Shown here piece by piece: positions 1 through 9,010 of a DNA stretch of 64,000 nt. Under the pieces are notes generated by a model. It was not told where the DNA came from and did not search any database. It was given only the letters and a program-made list of their open reading frames with translations. Positions within the stretch are counted from its first letter, which is position 1; each line of letters starts with the position of its first letter. A program made the translations under genes and the position numbers. Origin of the DNA: Lachnospiraceae bacterium (GTDB taxonomy: Bacteria > Bacillota > Clostridia > Lachnospirales > Lachnospiraceae); contig JAAWCE010000042.1 of assembly GCA_022793065.1 (NCBI GenBank), positions 62,001 through 126,000 on the forward strand. Reading direction: 5' to 3'.

Positions 1-108
1 GGACTTTCCGCAAGAATGATTGTGAACCCGGTCAGTATGCAGATGGAACGGGTGCGTATCCAGGAACTGGTGCAGCGCATCAGGGGATTTGTGGATAGAA
101 AGGAATAA
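1..108 (+). CDS. hisG: ATP phosphoribosyltransferase HisG, C-terminal end (partial)
   Basis: An open frame enters from the left edge and stops at a TAA at 106-108, giving 35 residues. The tail (SARMIVNPVSMQMERVRIQE, then ELVQRI) resembles the end of the catalytic domain of short-form HisG, which starts histidine synthesis by joining PRPP to ATP. The stop lies 7 bases before the hisD start, so the two are almost certainly one operon. The call rests on a short tail plus the hisD neighbour; the 5' part and promoter are outside the window. Confidence 0.75.
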   Translation, partial: GLSARMIVNPVSMQMERVRIQELVQRIRGFVDRKE

Positions 109-115
109 CGTTTTC

Positions 116-1414
116 ATGAGAATTTTAAACTTAACCACTGAAACGAAGAAAAATATTCTAAATGATCTTTTGAAAAGAAGTCCTAATCAATATGGGCAGT
201 ATGAAGAGACGGTAAATGAGATTATTGGCAGAGTGAAGGCGGAAGGCGATCAGGCATTATTTGAGTATACAGAAAAATTTGATAAGTTTAGCCTAAACGC
301 TGAAACGATTAAGGTAACAAGGGAGGAAATTGCCCAGGCATATGAGAGTCTGGATAGCGAGCTGATAGAGGTTATCAAAAAATCTGCGGAAAATATTCGT
401 ATATTTCATGCCAAACAACTGAGAAACAGTTGGTTTGACGCCAGGGAGGACGGGACGATTCTGGGAATGAAATTTACACCCATTGCAACGGTGGGGGTAT
501 ATGTTCCAGGTGGAAAGGCGGCGTATCCTTCCAGCGTATTAATGAACGTGGTTCCGGCAAAAGTGGCCGGAGTGGGGAAAATTATCATGACAACACCGCC
601 GGGAGCGGACGGACGAGTAAATCCGGGGACGTTGGTTGCTGCTGATGTGGCGGGGGTGGATACCATATATAAGGTGGGCGGCGCGCAGGCAGTTGCAGCA
701 ATGGCCTATGGCACGGAGTCCGTTCCAAAAGTGGACAAAATTACCGGACCGGGGAATATTTTCGTAGCCCTGGCTAAAAAAGCGGTGTACGGGCATGTGA
801 GTATTGATTCTATTGCGGGTCCCAGTGAAATTTTAGTGCTGGCAGATGAAAGTGCGAAGCCGGAGTATGTGGCGGCAGATCTTCTCTCCCAGGCAGAACA
901 TGATGAAATGGCAAGCGCAATCCTTGTTACCACATCAAAGGAACTTGCAGAAAAGGTTTCTCAATGGGTGGATACTTTTGTGAGTCAACTGTCCAGAAAG
1001 GAAATCATACAAAAATCCCTTGACAATTATGGCTATATTCTTCTGGCGGAGGGAATACAAGATGCTATAGATGCAGTGAACGAGATTGCCTCGGAACACC
1101 TTGAGATACTGACTGCAAATCCTTTTGAGGTAATGACTAAGATACGCAACGCAGGAGCCATTTTCCTTGGAGAGTATGCATCGGAGCCTTTGGGGGATTA
1201 TTTTGCCGGACCAAACCATATTTTGCCCACCAACGGGACCGCAAAATTCTTTTCGCCTGTGAATGTGGATGATTTTGTGAAGAAATCCAGTATTATCTCT
1301 TATTCCAGGGAAGCGCTGGAGAAGGTGCACAGGGATATTGAATTGTTTGCGGAGAGTGAAGGGCTGACCGCTCACGCCAACAGTGTGCGGGTTAGATTTC
1401 AGAATATGGAGTAA
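116..1414 (+). CDS. hisD: Histidinol dehydrogenase HisD
   Basis: 432-residue cytoplasmic enzyme doing the last two NAD-dependent oxidations from histidinol to histidine. The expected zinc ligands Gln259 and His262 (in DLLSQAEHD) fall at the canonical numbers, and the SEHLEIL segment carries the catalytic Glu-His pair. The [12 protein letters not shown] and [11 protein letters not shown] motifs are intact. I chose the ATG at 116, not an in-frame upstream start at 89, because an AGGAA ribosome binding site sits just before it and the upstream start would overlap hisG. Length is normal for the family. Confidence 0.96.
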   Translation: MRILNLTTETKKNILNDLLKRSPNQYGQYEETVNEIIGRVKAEGDQALFEYTEKFDKFSLNAETIKVTREEIAQAYESLDSELIEVIKKSAENIRIFHAKQLRNSWFDAREDGTILGMKFTPIATVGVYVPGGKAAYPSSVLMNVVPAKVAGVGKIIMTTPPGADGRVNPGTLVAADVAGVDTIYKVGGAQAVAAMAYGTESVPKVDKITGPGNIFVALAKKAVYGHVSIDSIAGPSEILVLADESAKPEYVAADLLSQAEHDEMASAILVTTSKELAEKVSQWVDTFVSQLSRKEIIQKSLDNYGYILLAEGIQDAIDAVNEIASEHLEILTANPFEVMTKIRNAGAIFLGEYASEPLGDYFAGPNHILPTNGTAKFFSPVNVDDFVKKSSIISYSREALEKVHRDIELFAESEGLTAHANSVRVRFQNME

Positions 1415-1448
1415 TTGTCTGGGATAAGGGAGGTTAAACGGGAAACAT

Positions 1449-2036
1449 ATGTCCAGGATTGGGGTCATTGACAGGAAGACAAAGGAGACGGATATCTCCG
1501 TCAGTTTGGAATTGGATGGAACAGGAACAGCAGATATTTCTACCGGAATCGGATTTTTTGACCATATGCTGGAGGGATTTTCCAGACATGGATTTTTTGA
1601 CTTGAAATGTCATGTGATTGGGGATTTGCAGGTGGACGGGCATCATACAGTGGAGGATACGGGGATTGTGCTTGGACAGGCCATAGGCAAAGCGGTAGGT
1701 GATAAGAAAGGAATCCGCAGATATGGTTCTTTTATTCTTCCCATGGATGACGCGCTGGTACTTTGTGCAGTAGATTTGTGCGGCAGGCCATATTTAAATT
1801 TCGATTGCGAATTTTCCACAGAACGTGTGGGCGGACTGGACACAGAGCTTGTGCGTGAGTTTTTCTATGCAGTATCCTATAGCGGGGCAATGAATCTGCA
1901 TTTAAAGCTTTTGGACGGAAGCAATACCCACCATATCATAGAGGCAATGTTTAAGGCGTTTGCAAAGGCTTTGGACCAGGCGTCCGGTATGGATTTGCGT
2001 GTTGCAGATGTTCTTAGTACAAAAGGAAGCCTGTAA
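1449..2036 (+). CDS. hisB: Imidazoleglycerol-phosphate dehydratase HisB
   Basis: 195-residue single-domain dehydratase that converts imidazoleglycerol phosphate to imidazole-acetol phosphate in histidine synthesis. The metal-binding histidine motifs are visible: [14 protein letters not shown], then [14 protein letters not shown], then the C-terminal [12 protein letters not shown]. Size matches the monofunctional bacterial form without a fused histidinol-phosphatase. It follows hisD by 34 bases with a GGGAGG-type ribosome binding site and lies in the same operon. Confidence 0.96.
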   Translation: MSRIGVIDRKTKETDISVSLELDGTGTADISTGIGFFDHMLEGFSRHGFFDLKCHVIGDLQVDGHHTVEDTGIVLGQAIGKAVGDKKGIRRYGSFILPMDDALVLCAVDLCGRPYLNFDCEFSTERVGGLDTELVREFFYAVSYSGAMNLHLKLLDGSNTHHIIEAMFKAFAKALDQASGMDLRVADVLSTKGSL

Positions 2037-2085
2037 ATTAAAAAAAAGAGTATGCCTGTCATGTGCGGGCAAAGGGGTTTATATT

Positions 2086-3396
2086 ATGCTTAAGAAGAAA
2101 TTTGTACCTTGTATCTATCTGTACCGGGGACATGCGGTCAGAAATTTGAGAGATATTTCCGTGGTGGAAACAGATCCGCTCAGATTGGTGCAATTATATA
2201 ATGAGAATCATGCGGACGGGCTGATTGTATTTGACATGTCCGGAATGGATGGAGAAAATGAAGAAGATGCGGACGCGGCTCATGAAAGTGCGCTGGATGC
2301 GTTAAAAGAAATTTGTACTCTGGCAGAGATGGATGTCATGGGAGCGGGCAATGTGAAACGTATGGAAGACATTAAAAAATTACTCTATGCGGGTTGCAGA
2401 CGGGCGATTTTAGATTTTGAACAGGAAAGTAATATTGCCATTGCAGAAGAAGTTTCGCTGAAATTTGGCCGGGATAAAATACTTGCTTCCTATGAAACGG
2501 CAGAGACCCTTTCTGCCCATAGGGACTTGCTGGAACAATACGTTTCGGAGTTGATTTTGATGAATCCTCATCAGATTAGGGAGACGGAACAGGTGACAAA
2601 ACTGCCCTTCCTGGTACAAATCAATCAAATTGCACTGAATAAACTGATGGAGATTTTTGCATATGAACAGGTGAGCGGCGTCACCGGAAATACCATAAAC
2701 GATAATTATTCGGAGATTAAGACCCTTAAGGGGCTATGCAGGGAGAATGGAATGATGGTGGAAAATTTTGAGGCTGCTTACCAATGGGAAGATTTCAAGA
2801 AAAACAGCGATGGTATGGTGCCTGTTATCGTACAGGATTATCGTACACTGGAAGTCTTGATGATGGCATACATGAACGAAGAGGCTTATGTGCGGACCTT
2901 ACAGACGGGACAAATGACATATTTTAGCAGAAGCCGGGGGGAATTGTGGCTGAAAGGGGAGACCAGCGGTCATTTCCAGTATGTCAAAAGTCTCACTGGA
3001 GATTGCGATATGGATACCATTTTGGCAAAGGTATCCCAAGTGGGCGCCGCATGTCACACTGGTGCAAAAAGTTGCTTTTTTAATGAAATAGCCAAAAAAG
3101 AGTATGAAGCAGCAGAGAATCCGCTTCAGGTTTTTGAGGATGTGTTTAATGTCATTAAGGACAGAAAAGCACACCCAAAGGAAGGGTCTTATACCAATTA
3201 TCTGTTTGAAAAGGGAATTGATAAGATTTTGAAAAAGTTAGGGGAAGAAGCCACAGAAATCGTGATTGCGGCCAAAAATCCCAACGCCAATGAAATTAAG
3301 TATGAAATCAGCGATTTCCTCTATCATATGATGGTGCTTATGGTGGAAAAAGATGTGACTTGGGAGGAAATTACCACGGAGCTTGCCAACCGGTAG
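2086..3396 (+). CDS. hisI: HisIE with an N-terminal degenerate HisA/HisF-like domain
   Basis: 436 residues in three parts. Residues 240-335 are HisI (phosphoribosyl-AMP cyclohydrolase), with GDCDMDT and [11 protein letters not shown] metal motifs. Residues 345-436 are HisE (phosphoribosyl-ATP pyrophosphatase), with [11 protein letters not shown] and [15 protein letters not shown]. Residues 1-230 look like a HisA/HisF TIM barrel (RRAIL strand, [16 protein letters not shown]), but the usual CLDV near the N-terminus is CIYL, and the second catalytic aspartate region reads ILASYET, so both general acid/base aspartates appear lost. The start at 2086 follows a GGGG ribosome binding site; the frame opens upstream inside hisB. 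No hisA, hisF or hisH is in the window. The barrel is probably structural or regulatory (inference). Confidence 0.9.
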   Translation: MLKKKFVPCIYLYRGHAVRNLRDISVVETDPLRLVQLYNENHADGLIVFDMSGMDGENEEDADAAHESALDALKEICTLAEMDVMGAGNVKRMEDIKKLLYAGCRRAILDFEQESNIAIAEEVSLKFGRDKILASYETAETLSAHRDLLEQYVSELILMNPHQIRETEQVTKLPFLVQINQIALNKLMEIFAYEQVSGVTGNTINDNYSEIKTLKGLCRENGMMVENFEAAYQWEDFKKNSDGMVPVIVQDYRTLEVLMMAYMNEEAYVRTLQTGQMTYFSRSRGELWLKGETSGHFQYVKSLTGDCDMDTILAKVSQVGAACHTGAKSCFFNEIAKKEYEAAENPLQVFEDVFNVIKDRKAHPKEGSYTNYLFEKGIDKILKKLGEEATEIVIAAKNPNANEIKYEISDFLYHMMVLMVEKDVTWEEITTELANR

Positions 3397-3411
3397 AAAG
3401 AAGGAACGGGG

Positions 3412-4518
3412 ATGGGATATACGGAAAATGATCTGGTAAAAATTGCCCAACGGGAAAATAATAAAAAAAGAAATTATCTGGTGGTGAACCCAATGCAGGG
3501 GAAGCATATTCCGGTATCTCCTGGAAAGGCGTTGCAGATCTTTGCTGAACTGGCGAATTTGCTGGGGGAATATCAGGGAGAGAAATTGTTAATTGTAGGA
3601 TTTGCGGAAACAGCCACAGCCATAGGAGCACAGGTTGCCATAACGCTTAAGGCGCAATATATTCAGACCACAAGGGAAGATATGGGAAACGCAGCATGTT
3701 TTAATTTCTCGGAAGAACATAGTCATGCCACGGAGCAGAAGCTGGTGAAAGAGGATCTTGATAGGGTAATTGGTCAGATTGACCGGATTATATTTGCGGA
3801 AGATGAGGTTACCACCGGAAAAACCATATTAAACATTATTTCGGTTATGGAAAAATGTTATCAAGATTTGCCTGAAAAAATAAAGTTTTCGGTGGTGTCA
3901 CTGCTAAATGGTATGACGGAGGAAGCTTTGGAGATTTACCGGGAAAGGAATATTGGGGTGCATTATTTGGTCAAAACCCAGCATACCGATTATCACCGGA
4001 TTGCAGACAGGGCGGTAAATGATGGCACGTATTATGACAAAAATGTGGATTGTACAAAGGCGACGGCCTCTATTGCGGCAGAGGGAGCCGTCAACACTCG
4101 CAGGATAACCGATACCGTTGAATATACGGCTGCATGTGAGTCACTTTATGACCAAATGCAAGGAAAGATATCTTTGTCAGGACGGGAGAAAGTGTTGATT
4201 TTGGGCACGGAAGAATTTATGTTCCCTGGCTTATATGTGGGAAAACGACTGGAAGAAATGGGACATTTAGTGAGATTTCATGCAACTACCCGCAGCCCCA
4301 TCAACGTCAGCCAAGATGAGGCATATCCTTTACATGAACGGTATGAGCTGGACAGCTTGTATGATGGGGAGCGGAACACTTATGTGTATGATATTGGAAG
4401 TTATGATATAGTTTTAGTAATCACGGATGCCCCGGCAGTGGAAGAACAGGGCGTGTATTCACTATTGAACGCTGTTAGGAAAAAGAATAAGGTGGTTTAT
4501 CTTATACACTGGCGATAG
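3412..4518 (+). CDS. Phosphoribosyltransferase with TRSP domain (Ter-associated module)
   Basis: 368-residue protein. The N-terminal half is an orotate-PRTase-like domain with a PRPP-loop-like motif at about residues 130-137 (EDEVTTGKT) and a GFAETATAIG segment near 63-72. The C-terminal part carries the diagnostic TRSP tetrapeptide at 293-296, followed by a conserved YELDSLYDG stretch. This PRTase-TRSP architecture is known from the biosynthetic gene set that travels with tellurite-resistance (Ter) genes. It begins 15 bases after hisIE with a GGAACGGGG-type ribosome binding site, so it is probably transcribed with the histidine genes. Its substrate is not known. Confidence 0.85.
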   Translation: MGYTENDLVKIAQRENNKKRNYLVVNPMQGKHIPVSPGKALQIFAELANLLGEYQGEKLLIVGFAETATAIGAQVAITLKAQYIQTTREDMGNAACFNFSEEHSHATEQKLVKEDLDRVIGQIDRIIFAEDEVTTGKTILNIISVMEKCYQDLPEKIKFSVVSLLNGMTEEALEIYRERNIGVHYLVKTQHTDYHRIADRAVNDGTYYDKNVDCTKATASIAAEGAVNTRRITDTVEYTAACESLYDQMQGKISLSGREKVLILGTEEFMFPGLYVGKRLEEMGHLVRFHATTRSPINVSQDEAYPLHERYELDSLYDGERNTYVYDIGSYDIVLVITDAPAVEEQGVYSLLNAVRKKNKVVYLIHWR

Positions 4519-4565
4519 TGGTTTCTGAAAGTTATTTGCCATCACAGCGCCAGAGGGGAGTGGAA

Positions 4566-5615
4566 ATGAGAAGTTCTTATTTGCAGGAAGATGTGGTATT
4601 GCTTTTAAAGGATATTACGGGAATGGTGGAGCCACAGCCCACGGAGGAACGGGAAAAATTGATACAGTCGGGCAGACATTACAGTGAAATGCTTCCCATC
4701 GAATACGTTCCTACGGAAAAATATATGGAAGTGTACGAAGAAACATTGGAAAAATATGCCCGACAGGTTGCGGACGCAGTGGGGGTGCTTTCGGAGAAAA
4801 TTATTGCGGCCAGAGGGAAAGATGTTGTGCTGGTGTCCTTAGCCAGGGCAGGAATTCCCATAGGAATCCTGATAAAACGATATATGAAATATAAGTTTCA
4901 ACTCAATGTCCCTCATTATGCCATTTCTATTATCAGGGGAAGAGGGATTGACGACAATGCCATGAAGTTTCTTTTGGGGAAATACGCGCCGGGGCAACTG
5001 CTTTTTGTGGATGGCTGGATTGGAAAAGGCGCGATTCTGAATGAATTGAGAAAAGACATAAGGGCATATGCACAGGTGCGCCCTGAGATTGCTGTGATTG
5101 CGGACCCGGCAAATGTAACGGCGCTGTGTGGAACCCATGAAGATATATTAATTCCAAGTTCCTGTCTTAACAGTACGGTATCCGGGCTGATTAGCAGGAC
5201 TTTTTTGAGGGATGATATTATTGGGGAAAATGATTTTCATGGAGCGGTGTATTATAAGGAGTGGGAGAATGGGGACCTGTCTTATCAATTCATTGATGCA
5301 ATCGAGAAAGAATTTACGCTGTCACCGCAGTCTGCCGAGCTTTGTCCCAAAGGCCGGGGAATGGAAGAAGTAGAAAAGATTGCCGAGGATTTTGGCGTGG
5401 AGGATATTAACTTTGTCAAGCCCGGAATCGGGGAAACCACTAGAGTCTTGCTTCGCCGGGTTCCATGGAAGATTTTAATAGATGAAAGATATGAAGGAAA
5501 CCAGGAATTAAACCATATTGTAAGGCTTGCGCAAGAGAAAAAGGTTCCGGTGATATATTATCCGTTAATACATTATAAATGTTGCGGCATTATTAAAAAA
5601 GTGGCGGACGCCTAG
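4566..5615 (+). CDS. StiP-family (PRTase/cysteine-protease-like) protein of the Ter-associated module
   Basis: 349-residue protein of the family named cysteine protease StiP in databases, although the motifs visible here resemble a phosphoribosyltransferase: SLARAGIPIG (about 91-100), RGRGIDDN (124-131) and the loop VDGWIGKGAI (148-157). The family signature PSSCLNSTVSGLISRT follows at about 197-212, with Cys200. An in-frame GTG at 4518 overlaps the previous stop, but the ATG at 4566 has a GAGGGGAG site at good spacing and is preferred. It sits in the same run as the TRSP-PRTase. Whether it is hydrolase, transferase or both cannot be told from sequence. Confidence 0.83.
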   Translation: MRSSYLQEDVVLLLKDITGMVEPQPTEEREKLIQSGRHYSEMLPIEYVPTEKYMEVYEETLEKYARQVADAVGVLSEKIIAARGKDVVLVSLARAGIPIGILIKRYMKYKFQLNVPHYAISIIRGRGIDDNAMKFLLGKYAPGQLLFVDGWIGKGAILNELRKDIRAYAQVRPEIAVIADPANVTALCGTHEDILIPSSCLNSTVSGLISRTFLRDDIIGENDFHGAVYYKEWENGDLSYQFIDAIEKEFTLSPQSAELCPKGRGMEEVEKIAEDFGVEDINFVKPGIGETTRVLLRRVPWKILIDERYEGNQELNHIVRLAQEKKVPVIYYPLIHYKCCGIIKKVADA

Positions 5616-5634
5616 TGGGTGAAGGGAGCAAAAG

Positions 5635-6639
5635 ATGATTCGTGTCTGGTTTAATCATTGGTTCAGCACTTCCTATAGATTGATTGAACTGATGAAAGAA
5701 AATGAGAAGGAACCGGTTTGGGTTGTGGGAACCAACAAAGAGCCAAACTCTGTAATTCGGAATGTCTGTGACGAATGGTATGAGGAACCGACCACGGACG
5801 GGGAAGCATATGTTGAGGATTGCATCCGATTCTGTAGGGAGCACAAGATAGATGTATTTGTTCCCAGGAGGAAAATGCTGGATATCAGCAAAAACAGAAG
5901 CAAATTTGACGAAATTGGCGTTAAGGTTATGGCAGATGAGTATTCCAGGCTGGAATTGCTTATGGATAAGACATGCACTTACGAATTATTTCGAGATGAG
6001 GGAATTGTAGCCGTTCCTGAATATTGTGAGGCGGAGACCGCAGAGGAATTTGAAAGTGCCTATACTCAGATTAAGAACCAGTATGGTCAGGTATGTGTTA
6101 AGTTTGTCTTTGATGAGGGCGGCATGAGCTTTCGGAAAATAGTAGAAGAGGAAAATGCCTTTCAGATGTTGAAATTATATGTCAGCAATTCCATTCCGTA
6201 TCAACGATATCTGGAATGGCTGAAATCAGTGGAATCTTTTGGAAAACTGATGATTATGCCCTATCTGCCGGGCAGAGAAATCAGTGTGGATTGTCTGAAT
6301 ACATCCCATGGATTAATTGCTGTTCCAAGGTATAAGGGTGCGGCAAGACATGAGGAAATAATTTATGATGATAAAATTTTAGAAATGACAGAGGCTATTA
6401 TGAAAAAAGTGAAACTGGAATGTCCCTGTAACATACAGTTTAAACAAAAGGAGGATGTGCCTTATTTATTGGAAATAAATACAAGAATGTCCGGGGGACT
6501 GCAGATGAGTTGTCTGGCAACAGGCGTTAATATCCCCAATATTGCATTGAACAAATTGTTGGGCAGGGAGCTTCCATGGAGTTATGAGAAGAAAAATAAA
6601 ATGGTATCCTATATAGAACTGCCTCAGATTATTTCATAA
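5635..6639 (+). CDS. ATP-grasp ligase of the Ter-associated module
   Basis: 334-residue ATP-grasp protein. Visible features are an N-terminal nucleotide-fold-like segment, the ATP-binding lysine strand VCVKFVFDEGGMSF near residues 155-170, LMIMPYLPGREISVDC as the central ATP-grasp strand, and YLLEINTRMSGGLQMSC as the metal-binding Glu/Asn strand. ATP-grasp enzymes ligate a carboxylate to an amine or thiol through an acyl phosphate. It follows the StiP gene after 19 bases with a GAAGGGAG site and is the last plus-strand gene before a convergent junction. Family assignment is good; the substrate is unknown. Confidence 0.84.
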   Translation: MIRVWFNHWFSTSYRLIELMKENEKEPVWVVGTNKEPNSVIRNVCDEWYEEPTTDGEAYVEDCIRFCREHKIDVFVPRRKMLDISKNRSKFDEIGVKVMADEYSRLELLMDKTCTYELFRDEGIVAVPEYCEAETAEEFESAYTQIKNQYGQVCVKFVFDEGGMSFRKIVEEENAFQMLKLYVSNSIPYQRYLEWLKSVESFGKLMIMPYLPGREISVDCLNTSHGLIAVPRYKGAARHEEIIYDDKILEMTEAIMKKVKLECPCNIQFKQKEDVPYLLEINTRMSGGLQMSCLATGVNIPNIALNKLLGRELPWSYEKKNKMVSYIELPQIIS

Positions 6640-6746
6640 TACCTTCCATCAGACGATATCGTAATAAATTCATCTGCGTAATATGATTTCAGCCGGGTGC
6701 GCATTTTATAAGTGCGGCATGTGGATGGTTGGAATAATGTTTCAAA

Positions 6747-6797
6747 CATATCCTAGGGCGTGGGGAAGAAATGTTATTACCCATGTCCCAGGATATG
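6747..6797. repeat. Long imperfect inverted repeat between convergent genes
   Basis: Two 18-base arms (CATATCCTAGGGCGTGGG and CCCATGTCCCAGGATATG) flank a 15-base loop. One strand can pair 15 Watson-Crick bases plus two G-U pairs with one mismatch. It sits in the 195-base gap between the ends of the ATP-grasp and lyase genes, where a two-way terminator is expected, but neither strand has a T-run after the stem. It could instead be an RNA-processing or 3'-end-stabilising hairpin. Confidence 0.55.
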
Positions 6798-6834
6798 AAG
6801 TATGGATTGGCGTTTGAAGTAAAGCTTTGCCGGG

Positions 6835-7800
6835 TTAAGCCTTTCTGACACCATATGCTTGCGCAAGATAAAGGATCTGTCTTGCCCAATTGGTATGTGT
6901 CTTATATTCGTTCATTCTTTCGTTTTTCTGATTCCCTACAACAAGCGTATCTGTGTTATCATTCCAGTTCAATATGCTTTTGGCATCGTTGAAGTCTGAT
7001 TCGGAAACCTGGAAGCAGGAATTTACTACGCGAATCTGATTGGGGTGAATTACGGTTTTTCCTGTAAATCCACATAATTTATCGTCAAATATTTCAGCCG
7101 CCATACCCGATTCCCAATTGGGACCCGCGTAATACTCCCAAACCGGCGCAGAAATTACATAATCTGTTCCATAGACAGTTACAATGTCGGTAAAGATGGA
7201 AGAGACAGGTTTGATATTGTGAATGGATTCGTCGGGATGACGACGAAAACCAAATAAATGACATAAATCATTGCCGCCCACACGGATATTTAATATGAGG
7301 TCTTCAATTTGACCCAGAGTGTCTTTTAGAGAATACAACACTTCATATCTGGAGCGCAAATCTATGATATCCGCGCTTTCGTAAATAGGCATCATATATA
7401 GTTTTTGGGAAGTCAGTTCATTGGCTTCTATGAGTTTCCGGATGTATTCACAGGCGTTTTCCTGGGAGAATTTAGGAATAATAAAACCTGAAATGACATC
7501 AATGTGATTTTTCAGGGATTTGGTAAGCATTAAAATCTGTGCGGAATTCCGTACACGGATAAAAATTTTCGGAAGGAAAAATTCCTTACACTGACGCGCA
7601 TTGTGGATTTCCTGTAAAGAATGGATCAATTCTTGCTCGGCTTCGGCAACGAAATTGTCGTTTATGGTATCTTCAAGACATAGCGCTAATGAGAATTGGC
7701 GGCCGAATTTTTCATTGATAATTGACTGAGCAATGGTAGCTTTGTTGCCGGGGCAGTAAAGCAGCGGCCCAACACTATAATATAAAAGATTATTTTTCAA
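6835..7800 (-). CDS. HpcH/HpaI aldolase / citrate-lyase-like protein of the Ter-associated module
   Basis: 321-residue TIM-barrel C-C bond lyase family protein. CitE-like signatures are visible: CLEDTIND with Glu43-Asp44, FIRVRN with the substrate-binding arginine near 82-84, RVGGNDLCHLFG at about 173-184, and GKTVIHPNQI at 247-256. The start is TTG at 7798-7800, supported by a GGAGG site eight bases upstream. It is downstream of the HAD gene in a minus-strand pair and convergent with the PRTase/ATP-grasp run. In Ter-linked clusters this family is thought to build or cleave a carbon skeleton for the nucleoside-like product; the actual substrate is unknown. Confidence 0.84.
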   Translation of the reverse strand: MKNNLLYYSVGPLLYCPGNKATIAQSIINEKFGRQFSLALCLEDTINDNFVAEAEQELIHSLQEIHNARQCKEFFLPKIFIRVRNSAQILMLTKSLKNHIDVISGFIIPKFSQENACEYIRKLIEANELTSQKLYMMPIYESADIIDLRSRYEVLYSLKDTLGQIEDLILNIRVGGNDLCHLFGFRRHPDESIHNIKPVSSIFTDIVTVYGTDYVISAPVWEYYAGPNWESGMAAEIFDDKLCGFTGKTVIHPNQIRVVNSCFQVSESDFNDAKSILNWNDNTDTLVVGNQKNERMNEYKTHTNWARQILYLAQAYGVRKA

Positions 7801-7904
7801 GACAATACCTCCGTTATAGTGTGTAAATAGTTCCTCAGTTACACACTTGAAAAGTCTTTGCTCTCTGCCGTTGGTTTCAATTTACGGCAAAAATGGTTAT
7901 GGCA

Positions 7905-8660
7905 TTAGGAAAATAGTTCGGATACTCGTTTCAGCATTTCGTCTGAGAATATTTCAGTTCCACACATTTCTTCTAACGGGAATGTGATGGAATAAGTGGA
8001 GGAAAATGACTTAGGCACAATTCCTATATCTGCGGCTTCCAGCATGGGGATATCAAATTCACTGTCTCCAGCCGCAATGGTTTTGTCTCTATGGATGTAT
8101 TCCCGGAAACGCTGCAGGGCTTTGCCTTTGTTCAGTCCAATGGGGATAACATATACTTTTTCTTTATTGCAAAAAACATTGACTTTTTTTGTATCCAGTA
8201 TCTTACGTAGTTCATTTACGACTTTCTCAGAATGTTCGCATTTTGTAAAGAGAAATAAGTCTTCTATCCATCGTAACTCAAAAGTTCTTCTATTGTCCTT
8301 AGTCAAAAGGGAATGCGCATATTCTAAAGCGGGCAAACTTTCTTCCGTCATGGCTTTCGACATCTTGTACCAGGAAAGGTCCTTTTCACCATTTACCAAT
8401 AAGACACCCCCATTGCAAACCAGCGCAAATGTTATTTCTCCCGTGTGCAAATCAATCCGTTTATATTGTTCAATGGATCTTGTGGAAGTGGGAACAATGA
8501 GAATCTTATTTTTCAGAGCTTGTAATTGTGCATATGTATTTTGGGTGACAAAGGATATCTCCCGTCCCTGATAAGTCTCGACGGCAATTTTTTTTTCTCC
8601 GATATCATGTTTATAGGAATAAATTAGGGTGTTATCCAAATCTACATGGAATACGGTCAT
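7905..8660 (-). CDS. HAD-superfamily hydrolase of the Ter-associated module
   Basis: 251-residue HAD phosphatase. The motifs are in order: VDLDNTL (Asp7, Asp9), a threonine/serine motif PTSTRS at 57-62, a lysine in GLNKGKALQ (178 or 180), and AAGDSEFDIPML (Asp199, Asp203). The middle insert is of the larger Cof-like cap type. I chose the ATG at 8660 over a longer frame from 8747 because a GGGAG site lies 8 bases before it and the HAD motif starts at residue 6. It is first in the minus-strand pair with the lyase, 104 bases upstream of it. It probably dephosphorylates the module's product or an intermediate (inference). Confidence 0.86.
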   Translation of the reverse strand: MTVFHVDLDNTLIYSYKHDIGEKKIAVETYQGREISFVTQNTYAQLQALKNKILIVPTSTRSIEQYKRIDLHTGEITFALVCNGGVLLVNGEKDLSWYKMSKAMTEESLPALEYAHSLLTKDNRRTFELRWIEDLFLFTKCEHSEKVVNELRKILDTKKVNVFCNKEKVYVIPIGLNKGKALQRFREYIHRDKTIAAGDSEFDIPMLEAADIGIVPKSFSSTYSITFPLEEMCGTEIFSDEMLKRVSELFS

Positions 8661-8717
8661 TTTATATTCTCCCAGAGTATTTATGCTGCACAGCCGATTT
8701 TTTGCATGAACCATTTT

Positions 8718-8726
8718 ATTATAGCA
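8718..8726 (-). promoter_or_regulatory. Extended -10 promoter for the HAD-lyase pair
   Basis: On the minus strand the sequence reads TGC-TATAAT, an extended -10 element, 58 bases upstream of the HAD start codon. No good -35 hexamer is seen at 16-18 bases, which extended -10 promoters tolerate. Confidence 0.5.
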
Positions 8727-8855
8727 GAATGAAAGCAATAATACCATAGTTTGTGCAAAATGTTTTCCTGCTATGATAATAGAAATGAGTGAATGTAAAA
8801 GTTCAGTGGTCTGTCTGAAGGGTTATGTGGGGAATATATTAAGATATATTGGCTG

Positions 8856-8883
8856 TTGAATAAATTTAATTTTTATGTATAAT
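8856..8883 (+). promoter_or_regulatory. Sigma-A-type promoter for the SUKH gene
   Basis: TTGAAT at 8856-8861, a 16-base spacer, and a consensus TATAAT at 8878-8883. It would give a leader of about 120 bases containing the 8979-8991 hairpin. Confidence 0.6.
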
Positions 8884-9010
8884 GTATGATGTAATAAAAT
8901 AAAAAAGCGCACATTGGACTGGACAGATGAGGTTGTGAAGGCGCACGAGAGCAAATTTCATAATCACCCTTTAGTGCTGTCGCGCAGCGACTTTAAATAG
9001 GAGAAAGTAT

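Larger units (their letters stand above)
8661..9010. other. Divergent intergenic region between HAD gene and SUKH gene
   Basis: This 350-base gap holds the minus-strand promoter at 8718-8726 and the plus-strand promoter at 8856-8883. Downstream of the latter is a leader of about 120 bases that is G/C-richer than its surroundings (8905-8991) and ends in a small hairpin, GTCGC-GCA-GCGAC at 8979-8991, eight bases before the AGGAG ribosome binding site of the SUKH gene. No gene is seen. Confidence 0.6.

Noticed and set aside
406..1468. Minus-strand frames over hisD, including one of 177 codons
   Set aside because: They lie wholly in the shadow of clear hisD coding sequence, with no ribosome binding site or domain features.
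7996..8571. Plus-strand frame of 191 codons across the HAD gene
   Set aside because: Antisense to a gene with all four HAD motifs; low-complexity Ser/Leu composition typical of a shadow frame.
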